From positions 25,085,402 to 25,149,401 of the forward strand of contig CM034541.1 of the NCBI GenBank assembly GCA_020002185.1: a stretch of DNA of 64,000 nt, written 5' to 3'. Position 1 is the stretch's first letter, and every line of letters begins with the position of its first letter. Made by a program: the position numbers and the translations under genes. The stretch is from Paraescarpia echinospica. Its lineage: Eukaryota > Annelida > Polychaeta > Sabellida > Siboglinidae. Below the pieces are notes generated by a model, which worked only from the letters and a program-made list of their open reading frames with translations, made no database searches and was not told the DNA's origin. Positions 46,519-58,105 of the stretch are shown in pieces.

Positions 46519-48654
46519 TTAGCTTTGAGATAGTGTCATAGCTATACAAGTTTCATGAATTTATTTATGTTTGGAATTGTCATAACAACTTAATGAAAGA
46601 TTCGTTCCCGCTTTATGAAATCGTTTCCAACATCGCAGCCCATGCAGGGCCAGTTTTCCGAAACGTTCGTATTGTACGAAATGTCATACAAAGGTTCTCA
46701 ATTCATTCGTAGTTTGTATGTCATGCTCACTGTGTGTTCTAAATTTATTCTGAGTTAATGTCGTCTTTGTCAAAACGTCCACATTTCAAGTTCCTTCAGC
46801 AAGTTGACCTTTGTTCGCAAGCTTCGCGAAACCAGGTCAGGCTCTGGTTCATTCACAATGTATTGTGAATTAACTACATCAGCTACAACTACTCCTAAAG
46901 GTAGAATTATGTATCTTAGTACTTATTGCATAGTCCCTTGGGCTTCAAGGAAAAATATATTATTGAGTGATAGGGTTGTACGTGTAACCATGGACACCAA
47001 AAATAAATGGTGTCGATTAAATGATGTACCAGGCAGAAACAACAGGTGGTGATATTTCCATCGAAGTTACCAGATTGCTAGCCATCAATACGGTCAACAT
47101 AATCATAAATACAGGTTCACATAGAAATCTTCCAAATTAATATGATATGTGTATTAATGGTTCACGTGTAACAAGGTTGTACAGGTAACAGCTGAAGACA
47201 CCAAACTTACCCTCGTTGTACATTGCTTGCTGTTTTTGAAAAGAGGCCATCGACATCATGACATGATGCTATCTGCCAGTCTCTGCACACTAGATACACA
47301 TTATCTTGAAAGATGACACAGTGTTGCAGCTGTCAGGTGTGATGCATGGTTGCATGAGTAACATATATTTCAGGACACAATAAATACCTAAACTCCCTAT
47401 GACATGTTTGGTACATTTCAAATGCAGTATTGTTAAATTCACTGCTGATGTAATAATGTATATGTGATGCCCTTGCTGTGTGATAAGTGTAAAGCAAGTG
47501 GTATCGTAACAATATGCATATATGTGGTTGAAAGTGTAACACCACATGTTACAACACATGTTACACGTGCAACCACAAGTTTGCAGCCCCCTGAACTTAC
47601 CCATATAGATATAGTAACATGCTAACTTTGTCTTTGTAGGCATCGGGGTAAACTCACCATTTTCTCCGTTCATTTGTTTCACTGTATCATTGGCCTCTGG
47701 TCTACCAATCGGCAAAGTATTTAACAAAACACAAAGTAGTTATTTAGATTATATTATTTAAATTTATTTAAAGTTATTTACTTTTTCAGTGAACAGATGG
47801 AGTGGTCAGTCATTCTGCATAAGACGCCATGGTTTGTTTCTCCAAATGTGGGCATAAGCTAGTTTTTTTTTAACTATTATTTAAATATACCGTGGGACCA
47901 GTATTTGATACAACCACACCTCATAATATTTGTAGGGTGGTATCCTCAGAGACGTGTTTGTGTAATGTGGTGTCCACTGTTACGTATACATATTAAATAT
48001 TAACTGTTAAAATCTTGTTAAATCATATGTTGTGAACACAGAGCAATGCCCCTCTCACCACAAGTTGTTGTAGCATGTATAGTATTAGTAGCTTTGTATT
48101 AGTATTGCATCTCCAGAGAGCTTCAATGGGAATTTAAGTGTTGTCAGTTTATCACTGATATTAGTATATATTAGTAATAGTACTAGTAGTCGTCAGGCTG
48201 ATAGTCGTCTGTTGCACCTATATCCTCATAGACCTAAGCACATAGGTGCAACAAACTGTAACCAGTAGGCAAAGTCTTCAACAGGAAAGCACAAGAGTTG
48301 TCATTAGAACAAGGACTAGCTGAAGATTTATGGTGGGTTGCCCTTCCCCCCTTCGGTGGGAATAAAATTTTTGTGTAGCACCTCATCCTTTGAAAGGCGG
48401 GAATAAAGATCTATAGACCACTACAGATAGGTCATTGTTGACCAAACATTATTCGTGTTGTGAAATATCTTGTTATGGACACAGTTAGGGATAGATATTT
48501 GGTATCTGGAACTATAAAGACGATGACTGACAGCTAACACAAACAGATATGGAGTCATCATACTCCATAATCGTAGGCATTTTTGTTGATACTTTTTCTG
48601 TAGTTGTGTCTGTACTCAAACAGGGAAAGTATTCACACTCGGTTACATTGCTAC

Positions 48655-48840
48655 TGTAATGTGTAGTGCGCTCGTGTACAGGTAAAGCACCAGACTCTCA
48701 GTGAAGACATTCTGGTGTCCATATCCTCTTGGTGCTATGTTTAACCTTGGGCAAGATAATCTTACTTTACGTTACTTCAGTTCACTCGGCTACGTAACTG
48801 TACGTGAGTACCTGGTGGATATTTGTGTACGAGTAGTCTT
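48655..48840 (+). repeat. SINE with conserved 3' core
   Basis: Contains ACCTTGGGCAAGATAATCTT and, about 50 bp on, CTCGGCTACG...GAGTACCTGGTGG, the core shared by several metazoan tRNA-derived SINE families (CCTTGGGCAAG...GGGTACCTGG). The tRNA head is poorly conserved. Confidence 0.6.
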
Positions 48841-49441
48841 CGCTTGGTAATTTTACATGTAAAAATAATTAATCATGTACAATAATTTTCTTAGTAACCA
48901 TATACATTAAACAGTAATCTTGATCAGTTACATTTCTGATCACCTGAATCATCTCTGAATATATATATATATATCAGAGCTACCAAGTCTCATGCATTTG
49001 GCGTGAGACTCATGCATTTGGTGTCCATGTCACACTCTCACGCATCAACTGGTAAATCTCACGCATATATATCATTTCAAAAAATATTAATGCAAACATG
49101 CTTATTTTCATGCACACATTGATATATTTGTCCGTCTGCATGGGCGAATTGCGCAGAACATCCATTGAATCGGCGAGGTTATTTATATCATCGTCAGTGA
49201 TGTGTATAAAATGTTGTTTTCCGGAAAATTTAAATACCTTAAACTTTGTCCACCTGGTGATTTTGAGGGAAACTGGACCTCTCACATATTTCCCCACAAA
49301 ACTTGGCAGCTCTGATACATGGTCTGTCCACATTGATTATGGAAACCTGACATTTGCTGTAGGTATTCGAAAATGTACATTTGAGCATGGAACGAATGAT
49401 TTCCACCATCTTGCTGACTATTTCTTTTTTGTCTTTGCCAG

Positions 49442-49918
49442 GTGGTCACTGGTGGTCCTGCTAGCCGGTTCCCAACTGGACACACTTGTCAGCTTGGACA
49501 GTTAACAACCAAAGTGACACACAATCTTCCTCCTACTGACACAAGCAGCTACAGCTGTCAACAAACTGAACATTTTAAACTTGGCTTACATGAGTCAGGA
49601 TTTATGCACAGGAACATGTATCGCGCAAAGTCTAACCATACAGGCAGGCGGTTTGTGTGCCCAAAGTGTGGGTGTTTGTTTGTTAGCAATAGCGGACTGA
49701 ACGAACATATCAAACATGTACATGATAAACGGGCAAGGTACAAATGTGAATACTGTGGGAAAGGTTTCACGAATCGCTCTCACTGTTCGGATCACCTTGC
49801 AACCCACACTGGTGTTAAACGAAATGTTTGCACTACATGCCACAAGCAGTTTACATTCAAACACAGTTTGAAAGTACACGTTCTAAGAGTTCATTCAAAT
49901 GAACCTGCACAGAAGTAA
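49442..49918 (+). CDS. alternative last exon A: three C2H2 zinc fingers
   Basis: The acceptor CTTTGCCAG is followed in phase 0 by VVTGGPASRFPTG and 158 codons in all. Three fingers occupy residues about 73-152: CPKC...HIKHVH, CEYCGKGF...HLATH and CTTCHKQF...HVLRVH, the last two joined by the linker THTGVKRNVC. Exons B and C have a further N-terminal finger where this exon (residues 43-70) has lost the Cys pair. Putative base-contact positions (-1,2,3,6) are S,S,G,E; N,S,H,D; F,H,S,V. It matches the shared donor at 28386 in phase. The nearest AATAAA is about 1 kb on (near 50943). A nuclear DNA-binding tail is inferred. Confidence 0.75.
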   Translation: MVTGGPASRFPTGHTCQLGQLTTKVTHNLPPTDTSSYSCQQTEHFKLGLHESGFMHRNMYRAKSNHTGRRFVCPKCGCLFVSNSGLNEHIKHVHDKRARYKCEYCGKGFTNRSHCSDHLATHTGVKRNVCTTCHKQFTFKHSLKVHVLRVHSNEPAQK

Positions 49919-51319
49919 CTCCAGTGAAACGTAACTATTAAGGTGACCTTCGGGGCTGTGCAAAAGTGACCTGAATAACGAGGTGACCACATTAGCAGAA
50001 CTGATTTCTTATACTTTACTCGTACAAAAATAATTTCAGACTATCCTAGGGTGATCTTAATTGTGAGGTGTCTGTATTAGTGAGGTGAAGTAAAGCGAGG
50101 TGCGATTGTACTGAAATCTTGGTGTAACTTTTTCAGCTAGTCAAATGACAGTAGGAGACAGATTTTTATATCTTTTACAATGAATTACTGTTATAATTTA
50201 TATGTAAAGCGGTGCTAACTCAATGTATAGTTAGTTCTAGGATGTCCATATGTTGTCAGTGCTTAGGGTTCAAGGAATTTAACAGTCAACATGTAGCTAT
50301 TCTCATGGTCAGGTTAGTTGTTAGTTTTGGGGTTGTTCACCAATGTTGTCAATTACCTGTTCATACAGAGCATACTAAGTCTTGGGCCCCTCCTTCCTCC
50401 TCAATTAATACTTTGAAGTGTTGATAATTTGATGGCAAGACACTGTTGTTACACCTGGTACACATGTAACGCATAACAAGTTAACAACCATCATACCCAG
50501 GTAACAATGTTTTGCAAACAATCTTACAATGCAATGTAATTGACATGTGACGAACGTTCTTATACATGTAATTAGTATGCGTTATGTTGATCAATATGTA
50601 ACTGTTGACAGTTGGGAAAGATCTCTTAACATCAATATCAATTGCTTCTCATCACATGTTTGCGTTACTGTAGACAGTGAATAAGATGCTGCGATAGAGG
50701 CACATGTTTGGCAGTACGTATTGAACCAACATCAATTGCTTTGTTTAAGTGCTGTTATTGATACAAGACTATTTTTGTTCACGATGATTTATAAAAAGTG
50801 AAATTGTGCATGTTTTAACTTTTGAATATATTTTTTTAGAAATGTTTGCCATTCAAAGCTTATTTATGCTGGATCGATTCAGCTGTCATTCATTACCTTC
50901 CTGACAAACCCAAAGTATTTTTATCTTTGTAAAGAAAGAGAATAAACCTATTATTACAGCTAATGAGAATGTTCAGAGTTGTTCATGATATAGAATAGTA
51001 TATGAATTTAAATATTGTTCACAGTATATGTTTTTGTAATTTTATTTTGTAATTTTATTTAAATAAATTATGTTTTAAAGTTGAGGCCAGTATTGTGTAT
51101 TTTATACATGTTTTAAAATGTTAACGTCCAGGTAATATATGGATAATCCTAACAGGTAAAATGTATATCAACTTTGAAATAGTAAAATGAAAAAAACACA
51201 AAAATTAATAAACCTGTAGTGATATGATTAGATACGGTAATAGTACTAAGTAGGCTACACATTAAAACCACTTCAATATCCAGCTGTTTTAATGGACATG
51301 CAAACATGCAAGTAGGCAT

Positions 51320-51320
<1 letters not shown>

Positions 51321-51412
<92 letters not shown>
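51321..51412. repeat. (CA)46 microsatellite
   Basis: 92 uninterrupted bases of CA. The complementary strand reads open as Cys-Val repeats, an artefact. Confidence 0.98.
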
Positions 51413-51414
<2 letters not shown>

Positions 51415-53454
51415 AACCACCTTTCTGTATGTTCATACATAAACATGCACAGACACTGCATTGAACAGGTGGTGTCTTTTAGCAAACTTGACTTTGTCAC
51501 AAAGTAGCTTTGTCAGGAGGGGTTAAAAATAAATTTCAATTATGGTGTAATTCTGGTCAGTACCTGCAAGTCACGCTTCGCTAGACATCCTTAAGGGGAG
51601 TGTTATGACTGAAACATTGGTCATGTTCGACTTGTTCCAGTGAAATCCTTGCCCTGTTCGTATTTCTTGCTTCTATGTCAAAGACCTTTGCAATAACGCA
51701 ATAATGACCTTTGTCTCCTGTCAAGCATTTATATTACAATGTACCTCTGGCTTTACATATTTTTGCTTGACGCAGTGTCACACGATACATGGATATTTGA
51801 TTGATGCTGCCTTGCTTGATATAGCCTTGTGTGCCATTTCCTCGATAGATGCCAATCTGCTTGTCACAACTTAGCGTGACATAATCTCACTTGATGCGTC
51901 TTCACTTGATGCATCTTTGGCTCCAATGATTGTGACATATTTGTCTTAATAGGAGACGCTGACCCCTTTGCCCTGTTTTTTTTACTATATTTTTAATTAG
52001 TCATTAAGAGTTTCGTTTAGTTATAATTGAAGTATATCCTCTAGTAATATACTAGTATACTGTGCACTGCATAATTTAATTTGGGGTCAAATAGACATCG
52101 TGTTCTTGTTCTTGCACAATGCATTTATGCACGATGCATATTTGCACAATGCATCTTCTTTCAATGCATCTTCGGTCCATGCTTCCGAGGTAACATGTAA
52201 TGTTCAAGTTAATGTTTGCTTGAGCTGTCATGATGACATTCTTCTTGCCGTGATCTCAGTATAACCATACATGTGGTACGTTCTGCCTCTTGGTATTTAC
52301 ACTGACTGCCAGTAAACAGGACTTCAGCTGGAATCACAAACATCTCTGGTTTTGTGTTGTGTTTGTGTTCTACTCTACAATGATACACCTAGGCCATTGT
52401 CACAAGCCAGTCACATTGGTATCACCGATGTAAAAGGGTGCCAGCTTGTGACAGACCTGTAGCAGTTTCAAGCCAGTTCTCGTGTGACACTTCACATTTA
52501 TTATTCACTCAAAAAGCAGACTAACAGTTGGAAAGTTGTGTTTGAATAGATAGTTGTAGACACACACGGGTAAATCAATACTACTATTAATGTTTGCCCA
52601 ATTCAGAAAAGTTCTAGTAAACCAGGAAAATGAGAAAGCGCACTAAGTGTTAACGGTGGAATCTCCCTAGTAAGGTCACCCTTGAACTATACAAAGGTGG
52701 CCTGAATAGCGAGGTGACCATTGTTGTTGGACTAGTGTCTTATACTTTGCTGTATATACTATAGAAATAATTTGGGACTGTCTAAGGTGACCTTAATTGC
52801 GAGATGGCTGTAATACTGAGGTAACCATAATGTGAGACTTGACTGTGCAGTCAAACTTTGTTGGTAGTCACCTCGGTAATGCAACCACCGTGCAATTAAG
52901 GTCACCCGAAGAGAGGCCAAATTATTTCTGTAACAGTAGAGGAAATGAGTCCTGCCAGTACAGACACCTCTCTATTCAGATCACATTTTCCTAGTCCTGA
53001 GAGTTATTTTAATGGTATTTAGACTGCTGGTTTATTCACAGTTGTTTTATCTGTTACAGTCTTGTTGCATGAATAGTGTGTTTAGTTTCACTGGTTACAG
53101 TAAAGGCCTTTTACATACATTTCGCCACTAGCTATTAGAAGGTTGTGACATTCACAATCACATACATAGCTAGTAAATGGCTCAACTTTTTATTGCATTT
53201 AAAATTTCATATCTGTATTGTTTTTTATTCTTATGACATGGCTGAAGCCATTAGAACTTGAAATGTGAAAAAGGTTTCAAAATCAGTAGCGTATGTTTTG
53301 AGATATGATTTTTGTAGTAGAGTAACAATGTAGCATAGGCTCTTTAATTCAAGTATTTCATAAAGTTACAAGTCATTCCCAGTCGACATACGAATACTAT
53401 AATAATTATTATATACAGATATTTTATTGATGTTTTGGTGAGCATCCCCTGAAA

Positions 53455-53715
53455 CTGCAAAAATCTTCAACACTATCCCCTCTTGAACAATGAAAAATCT
53501 CCAGTGTTACTCCCTATCGAACCATGAGAAATCTCCAACACTACCCTCTCTCGAACCAAGAAAAATCTCTTAACACTACCCTTTCTCGAACATGACAAAT
53601 CTCTAACACTACCCCCTCTTGACCAAGAAAAATCTCTAACACTAGCCTTTCTCGAACCATGAAAAATCTCTAACACTACCCTCTCTTGAACCATGTAAAA
53701 TCTCCAACACCCCGC
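53455..53715. repeat. ~36-bp minisatellite, about seven copies
   Basis: Imperfect units of the type CTCTCGAACCATGAAAAATC then TCTAACACTACC, ending about 140 bp before the acceptor of exon B. Confidence 0.8.
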
Positions 53716-53852
53716 CTTGTCTTCCAATATCATGTCCCACAGCTGCCGCTCTGGCTCACCCAAACCCTAAAATTCAACACATTCTAAGACTTGTGCTTGT
53801 AGTGTATAGATATCTCCAGCATGACTGACAGTAGCCTTTCTATCTTTGCCAG

Positions 53853-54356
53853 GTGTGCAGTGGTGGGCCTGCTAGCCATTTCCCAGCTGCAATCGCCTAC
53901 AAGGGCAGAAATGCTACAGAGTTAACTAACGTAGCAAACGGTCTTCCGTCTTGTGCCACCCCAAACACCAGCAGCAGCCAGCAAGTGGATGGGCATTACG
54001 TGGACAACTCAGGTCACGAATGTCCTGAATGCAGATCGGTTTTCAAAGGGAGAAAGATATTGTTGTATCACATTAAGACAAAGCATAATCCCAGTCGCTT
54101 AGCCTGCCCACAGTGCCAGTGTACATTTGCTAGCAAAGCGGGCCTAATGCAACACGTAAAACATATACATGAAAAACGACCTCGGTACCGGTGTGAAACG
54201 TGTGGAAAAGGCTTCTCTATTTGCTCACATTATTACGATCACATTGCCACTCATACTGGTGTCAAGCGAAATGTTTGTTCCATATGCCGGAAATACTACA
54301 CTTACAAAAATGCTTTGAAAGTACATATGCTACATGTTCACCCAGATCGGAATTAA
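53853..54356 (+). CDS. alternative last exon B: four C2H2 zinc fingers
   Basis: The acceptor TATCTTTGCCAG leads in phase 0 to VCSGGPASHFP and 167 codons. Four fingers at residues about 57-162: CPEC...HIKTKH, CPQC...HVKHIH, CETCGKGF...HIATH, CSICRKYY...HMLHVH. The linker THTGVKRNVC and the segment QHVKHIHEK are shared with exon C. Contact positions of fingers 2-4 are S,A,G,Q; I,S,H,D; Y,N,A,V. AATAAA at 54593-54598 with GT-rich sequence after it gives a complete 3' end. The 3'UTR is homologous to that of exon C, showing that the exon was copied with its poly(A) site. Confidence 0.78.
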   Translation: MCSGGPASHFPAAIAYKGRNATELTNVANGLPSCATPNTSSSQQVDGHYVDNSGHECPECRSVFKGRKILLYHIKTKHNPSRLACPQCQCTFASKAGLMQHVKHIHEKRPRYRCETCGKGFSICSHYYDHIATHTGVKRNVCSICRKYYTYKNALKVHMLHVHPDRN

Positions 54357-54592
54357 TTAAACTGCGGATATATAATATAGATAACAAGAGCCCTGTTTCG
54401 ATTGACCAACGTGTCTCATGAACATTTGAGTACCACTGAAGGAGTTCAGGGTGAAAGGGATCATGTACTCAGATCTGTGGCCACTTGTTGAAGAAGATGT
54501 TTGCTTTCATGTATTGCCAGAATTGGTTTTTATATTTTGTACTGTGTGAAGCCTAAATCTTGATGTTTAGAACTTTACATAATACACTGTAT

Positions 54593-54598
54593 AATAAA
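54593..54598 (+). terminator. poly(A) signal of exon B
   Basis: AATAAA followed by TGCAAGTGTGTGTTATG, a GT-rich downstream element. The same arrangement is conserved at 61145. Confidence 0.7.
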
Positions 54599-56129
54599 AA
54601 TTACGTGCCATATTTGCAAGTGTGTGTTATGCTGATTGCCTGCACACGTGTCAAAAGTTTATTATATTTACAACTACAATAATTTAGTAGAAATACTATT
54701 TTATTAACCTGTCACTTTGTAAGACCCAAACAGTGTGCAGACATTAGTCAGTATTTGACAGTATCTGGTTATTTTATTTGTAGAACATGATTATTCTTGC
54801 CCTAAGGAACCTTTTGAAACTCACATACTCATTGGAACATTGGAATCAAGACTACCAGTGGGAATATGAGACATGTGCAATCAGTATCATGAATTGTCGT
54901 TATTAGCCAATTGTGAAATGTTTATGTCCAGTTTTGTTTATCCATTGTCCTTCGACCTATTATTTTTGTAGGTTTGTACAACATTTTGAGTCCTTTGGCC
55001 GAAGGTCTAAGGGACTATTGCCATCATTCTGCGTCCGCCGTCCGCCGTGCACCGTTAGCTGCCATATCTCAGAAACCGTTCAACAACTTTTTCTCTAATT
55101 TTGCACAGACATCTTAGGGCACTGGCACTATGCACAAGAAATCTGTATTTGATTGAATCATTCTAAGGGCTACCTAGAGCCTCCAAGGACCCCAAAACTG
55201 GTAAAAATGTAACATTTTGCCTATTTTTAGTCCTTTGGCCGAAGGTCCAAGGGACTATTGTCATCACTCTGTGTCCTCCATCCGCCGTCCGCCGTTAGCT
55301 GCCGTATCTCAGAAACCGTTCAGCAACTTTTTCTCTAATTTTGCATAGACATATCTTAGGGCACTGCCACTATGCACGAGAAACCTGTATTTGATTGAAT
55401 CATTTTAAGGGCTCCCTAGGGCCTCCAAGGACCCCAAAACTTGTAAAAATGTAACATTTGGCCTAGTTTTTCAAAAACTGTTCAGCAACTTTTTTTCCAA
55501 TTTTGTATAGATGTATCTTAGGGTGCTGCCACTATATACAAGAAATCTGTATTTGATTGAATCATTCTAAGGGCACATAAGGGGGCCCCAAAGTGCAAAG
55601 GTTTTACATTATCTAGTGATGTGGTTTTGAGAAGGGCCCTTGAGACCACCCCCAACAGTAGATTTTGTTTAATGTGCCACAAAGTCAACACCATGACTAA
55701 ACTCTGCAGCCTAGTGCTACTGTTCCATTGAGACCTTGACTAATCTTTAATTGGTCACAGCGCCCAGGCAGAGTAGACACACTTGACCCCTGTTAGACTG
55801 AACAGTTGCCTAACACTTTTTATCTTCAAAACTATTGATTTTCTATAATTGCAAGTTGTGTTTATTTTGATGTTCATTTAATTATTATAAAATGTTGTGA
55901 CTGTGGTGTCTATTGGTTAAAGATGTATTGTCTGTAGAAACCTGTAGGTGACAAACATAGAAAATTTATATTCTGGACAACTATACAGTGAAATATCCTA
56001 CACTTTATTGATATCAAATGCATTCTACTGTTCTGTTTACGCTTGCCATGCCTTGTGTAGACATGGTACTGTGTAAATCAATTGTATCAATATAGACTAA
56101 TAATTACAGATTCACAATATAGTTGACAC

Positions 56130-56460
56130 CTGAAACAACCAAATGTCAACCATTAGAACAGTTGTGACTAACAGTGTTCAAAATGATTCAGGTAAATAGC
56201 AAATAACAAAGGACAAGTTTTCTCCTTGTCATACCTATACATCACATGAGAAGAAGGCTGACACAGCCTGGCCCTGATTTATACACGATTTAGCTTTTTT
56301 GTACATGTTGTATACAACTTTCAACACAATACCATTAATACCGCATGAAATTATCTTAGACGACAGGGAGGACCGGTCTACTAAATCAAATGCTTTCTTA
56401 TAATCGATGAGGGCACAATAAAGCCTTTTGCGTCGAGACAAATACAATTCAACCAATACC
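56130..56460 (-). pseudogene. LINE reverse-transcriptase fragment
   Basis: Minus-strand reading VELYLSRRKRLYCALIDYKK, then AFDLVDRSSL and SAFFSCDV, is RT motif A (the ALIDYKKAFD core) of a non-LTR retrotransposon. After a stop, QGEN-type motif B follows out of frame. Truncated on both sides. Confidence 0.75.
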
Positions 56461-57884
56461 CCTATTTGAACACTGCCTGTTCTTTACCTATTACATTCGC
56501 TTTGTTTAGGTATGTGGTCAGTCTGGTGTTCTGAACAATCACTAAGGATTAATGAACACTTGTGCAGAATGTCATCCACTTGGCAGGTTTAATTGATCTA
56601 TTCAGCAATGAGGACACTACTTAGGCCTCACTCTGGACACTGTCACTCACAGTGTTGTGTATTGTCTTTGTTGGTGCATTGAGCTAATCTACTTGACCAT
56701 GAATCAGTGGTGGCTTTGGTTGTGTATTACACCCAGCTGTGGAGCTAAGATTCTCTGCCTGCTATTGTTTGATGGAAACTGTGACTAATGTGTAATTCGT
56801 CACTGGCAGTAGCTTGTGTCAACAGACAGCATTAAGCCACTAGACCCCTGTTAAACTGGACAGTTGCCTGTAGGTTTTAAACTGTGTCAAACAGTGAGTC
56901 TACCATTTGCTCTCAAATAATCTGTCCTCTTAGTTTTACACATGAAGACATAATCTGGCATAACCTGATAAGTCTTTGTAGCAGCACATTTGTACTTCCA
57001 GTGTATCATTGCAACATAACATACATATTACATACTGTGTGCCACATTTGAATGTTGTGCATGTAATATTTCCATGCAATCCATTTGCATATAGCAACAG
57101 CCGTTTTCTTCATTTTCACTTTTTGATCCCTACCATGTTCAATGCTCCATAACTTTGCCAATTTTTGTAGCAGTCATATTTTTTGAAACCGTGTAAAGCA
57201 CCCTACCAAACCTTTACAAGGATGTAAGAAAACAATGTTACAATTTTTCCGACTTATCACTCATTTGGTCAGCCGGGGTCACATATAGATGTATTAGTCC
57301 AAAGGACTTCAGGGCCACTTGGCCCATTTTCTCAAAAACTGTTCAGCAACTTTTTCTCAAATTGTGCACATACATTTCACTTGGTAGTGTCACTGTACAC
57401 AAGAAATCTCTGTTTGATTGAATCATTCTAAGGGCACCTAATGACCCCCCAAAAAGGGCCCCAAAACTGATAAATTTTCACATTTTGCCTATTTTTTCAA
57501 AAACTCTTAAGTAAGTTTTTCTCTAATTTTGCATATACATTTCATGTAGTAATGCCACTATACACAAGAAATATGTATTTGATTGAATCATTCTAAGGGC
57601 ACCAAAGGTCCCCTAAAATGCCAAATTTGCTAACTAAATTGTCTACTTCGGCAGCAGCTGCTGCAGCTCTATTTGACTAATCCCTTTTCCTACAACATCT
57701 GTCACACCTCACTGTGGAGGGCCAGTCTGTCTGACTGAAACTGTGATTAATCTGTAATTGGTCACTGGCAGAGGCTTCCAGGTTCCCTTTTTGACACTAC
57801 ATAACATATACTGCTAGGGGATAGTCTCAAGGGCCCTTCTCAAAACCACATCACTAAATAGTGTACAAAATTTGCATTTTGGGG

Positions 57885-58105
57885 GGCTGTGTCAGCCTTC
57901 TTCGGATGTGATGTAAAATTACCACAAGGAGAAAACATGTCTCCTTTGTTATTTGCTATTTACCTGAATGTTTTTGAACAGTGTTAGTCATAATTATAAG
58001 AGACTTGATATGGCAGATGGTGAAATTTACAACAACCTTAGTAATGATGATGATGAAAATGTATGTTCTACTATATGCTGATGATACTAGAATGATTCAA
58101 TCAAA
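57885..58105 (+). pseudogene. LINE reverse-transcriptase fragment, opposite orientation
   Basis: Reads VSAFFGCDVKLPQGENMSPL and LLFAIYLN (motif B), then, after a frameshift, YVLLYADDT with the catalytic YADD (motif C). It belongs to the same family as the minus-strand fragment at 56.1-56.5 kb and continues where that one ends. Confidence 0.75.

Larger units (their letters stand above)
45740..49441. other. intron with MITE and SINE
   Basis: No exon found. A pogo-like MITE lies at 46335-46518 and a SINE at 48655-48840. A TA microsatellite lies near 48958-48974. It ends with the acceptor TTTTGTCTTTGCCAG of the first C2H2 exon. Confidence 0.45.
49919..53852. other. 3'UTR and intron between C2H2 exons
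   Basis: AATAAA near 50943 and 51060 may end exon A transcripts. A CA repeat is at 51321-51412. A dispersed repeat with GGTGACCTTAATTGCGAG occurs at about 49940-50100 and 52665-52830, and inverted at 52860-52930. A short-period minisatellite lies at 53460-53710. No further exon found. Confidence 0.5.

Noticed and set aside
47290..47727. Minus-strand Cys-rich 145-codon ORF
   Set aside because: The cysteines come from repeated ACATG/TTACA words in AT-rich DNA; no finger spacing and no acceptor.
49010..49333. Minus-strand ORF antisense to the intron before exon A
   Set aside because: No recognisable domain and next to repetitive TCTCACGCAT sequence; probably a repeat fragment.
51149..51500. 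Minus-strand ORFs with Cys-Val runs
   Set aside because: They are the (CA)46 microsatellite read in the other strand.
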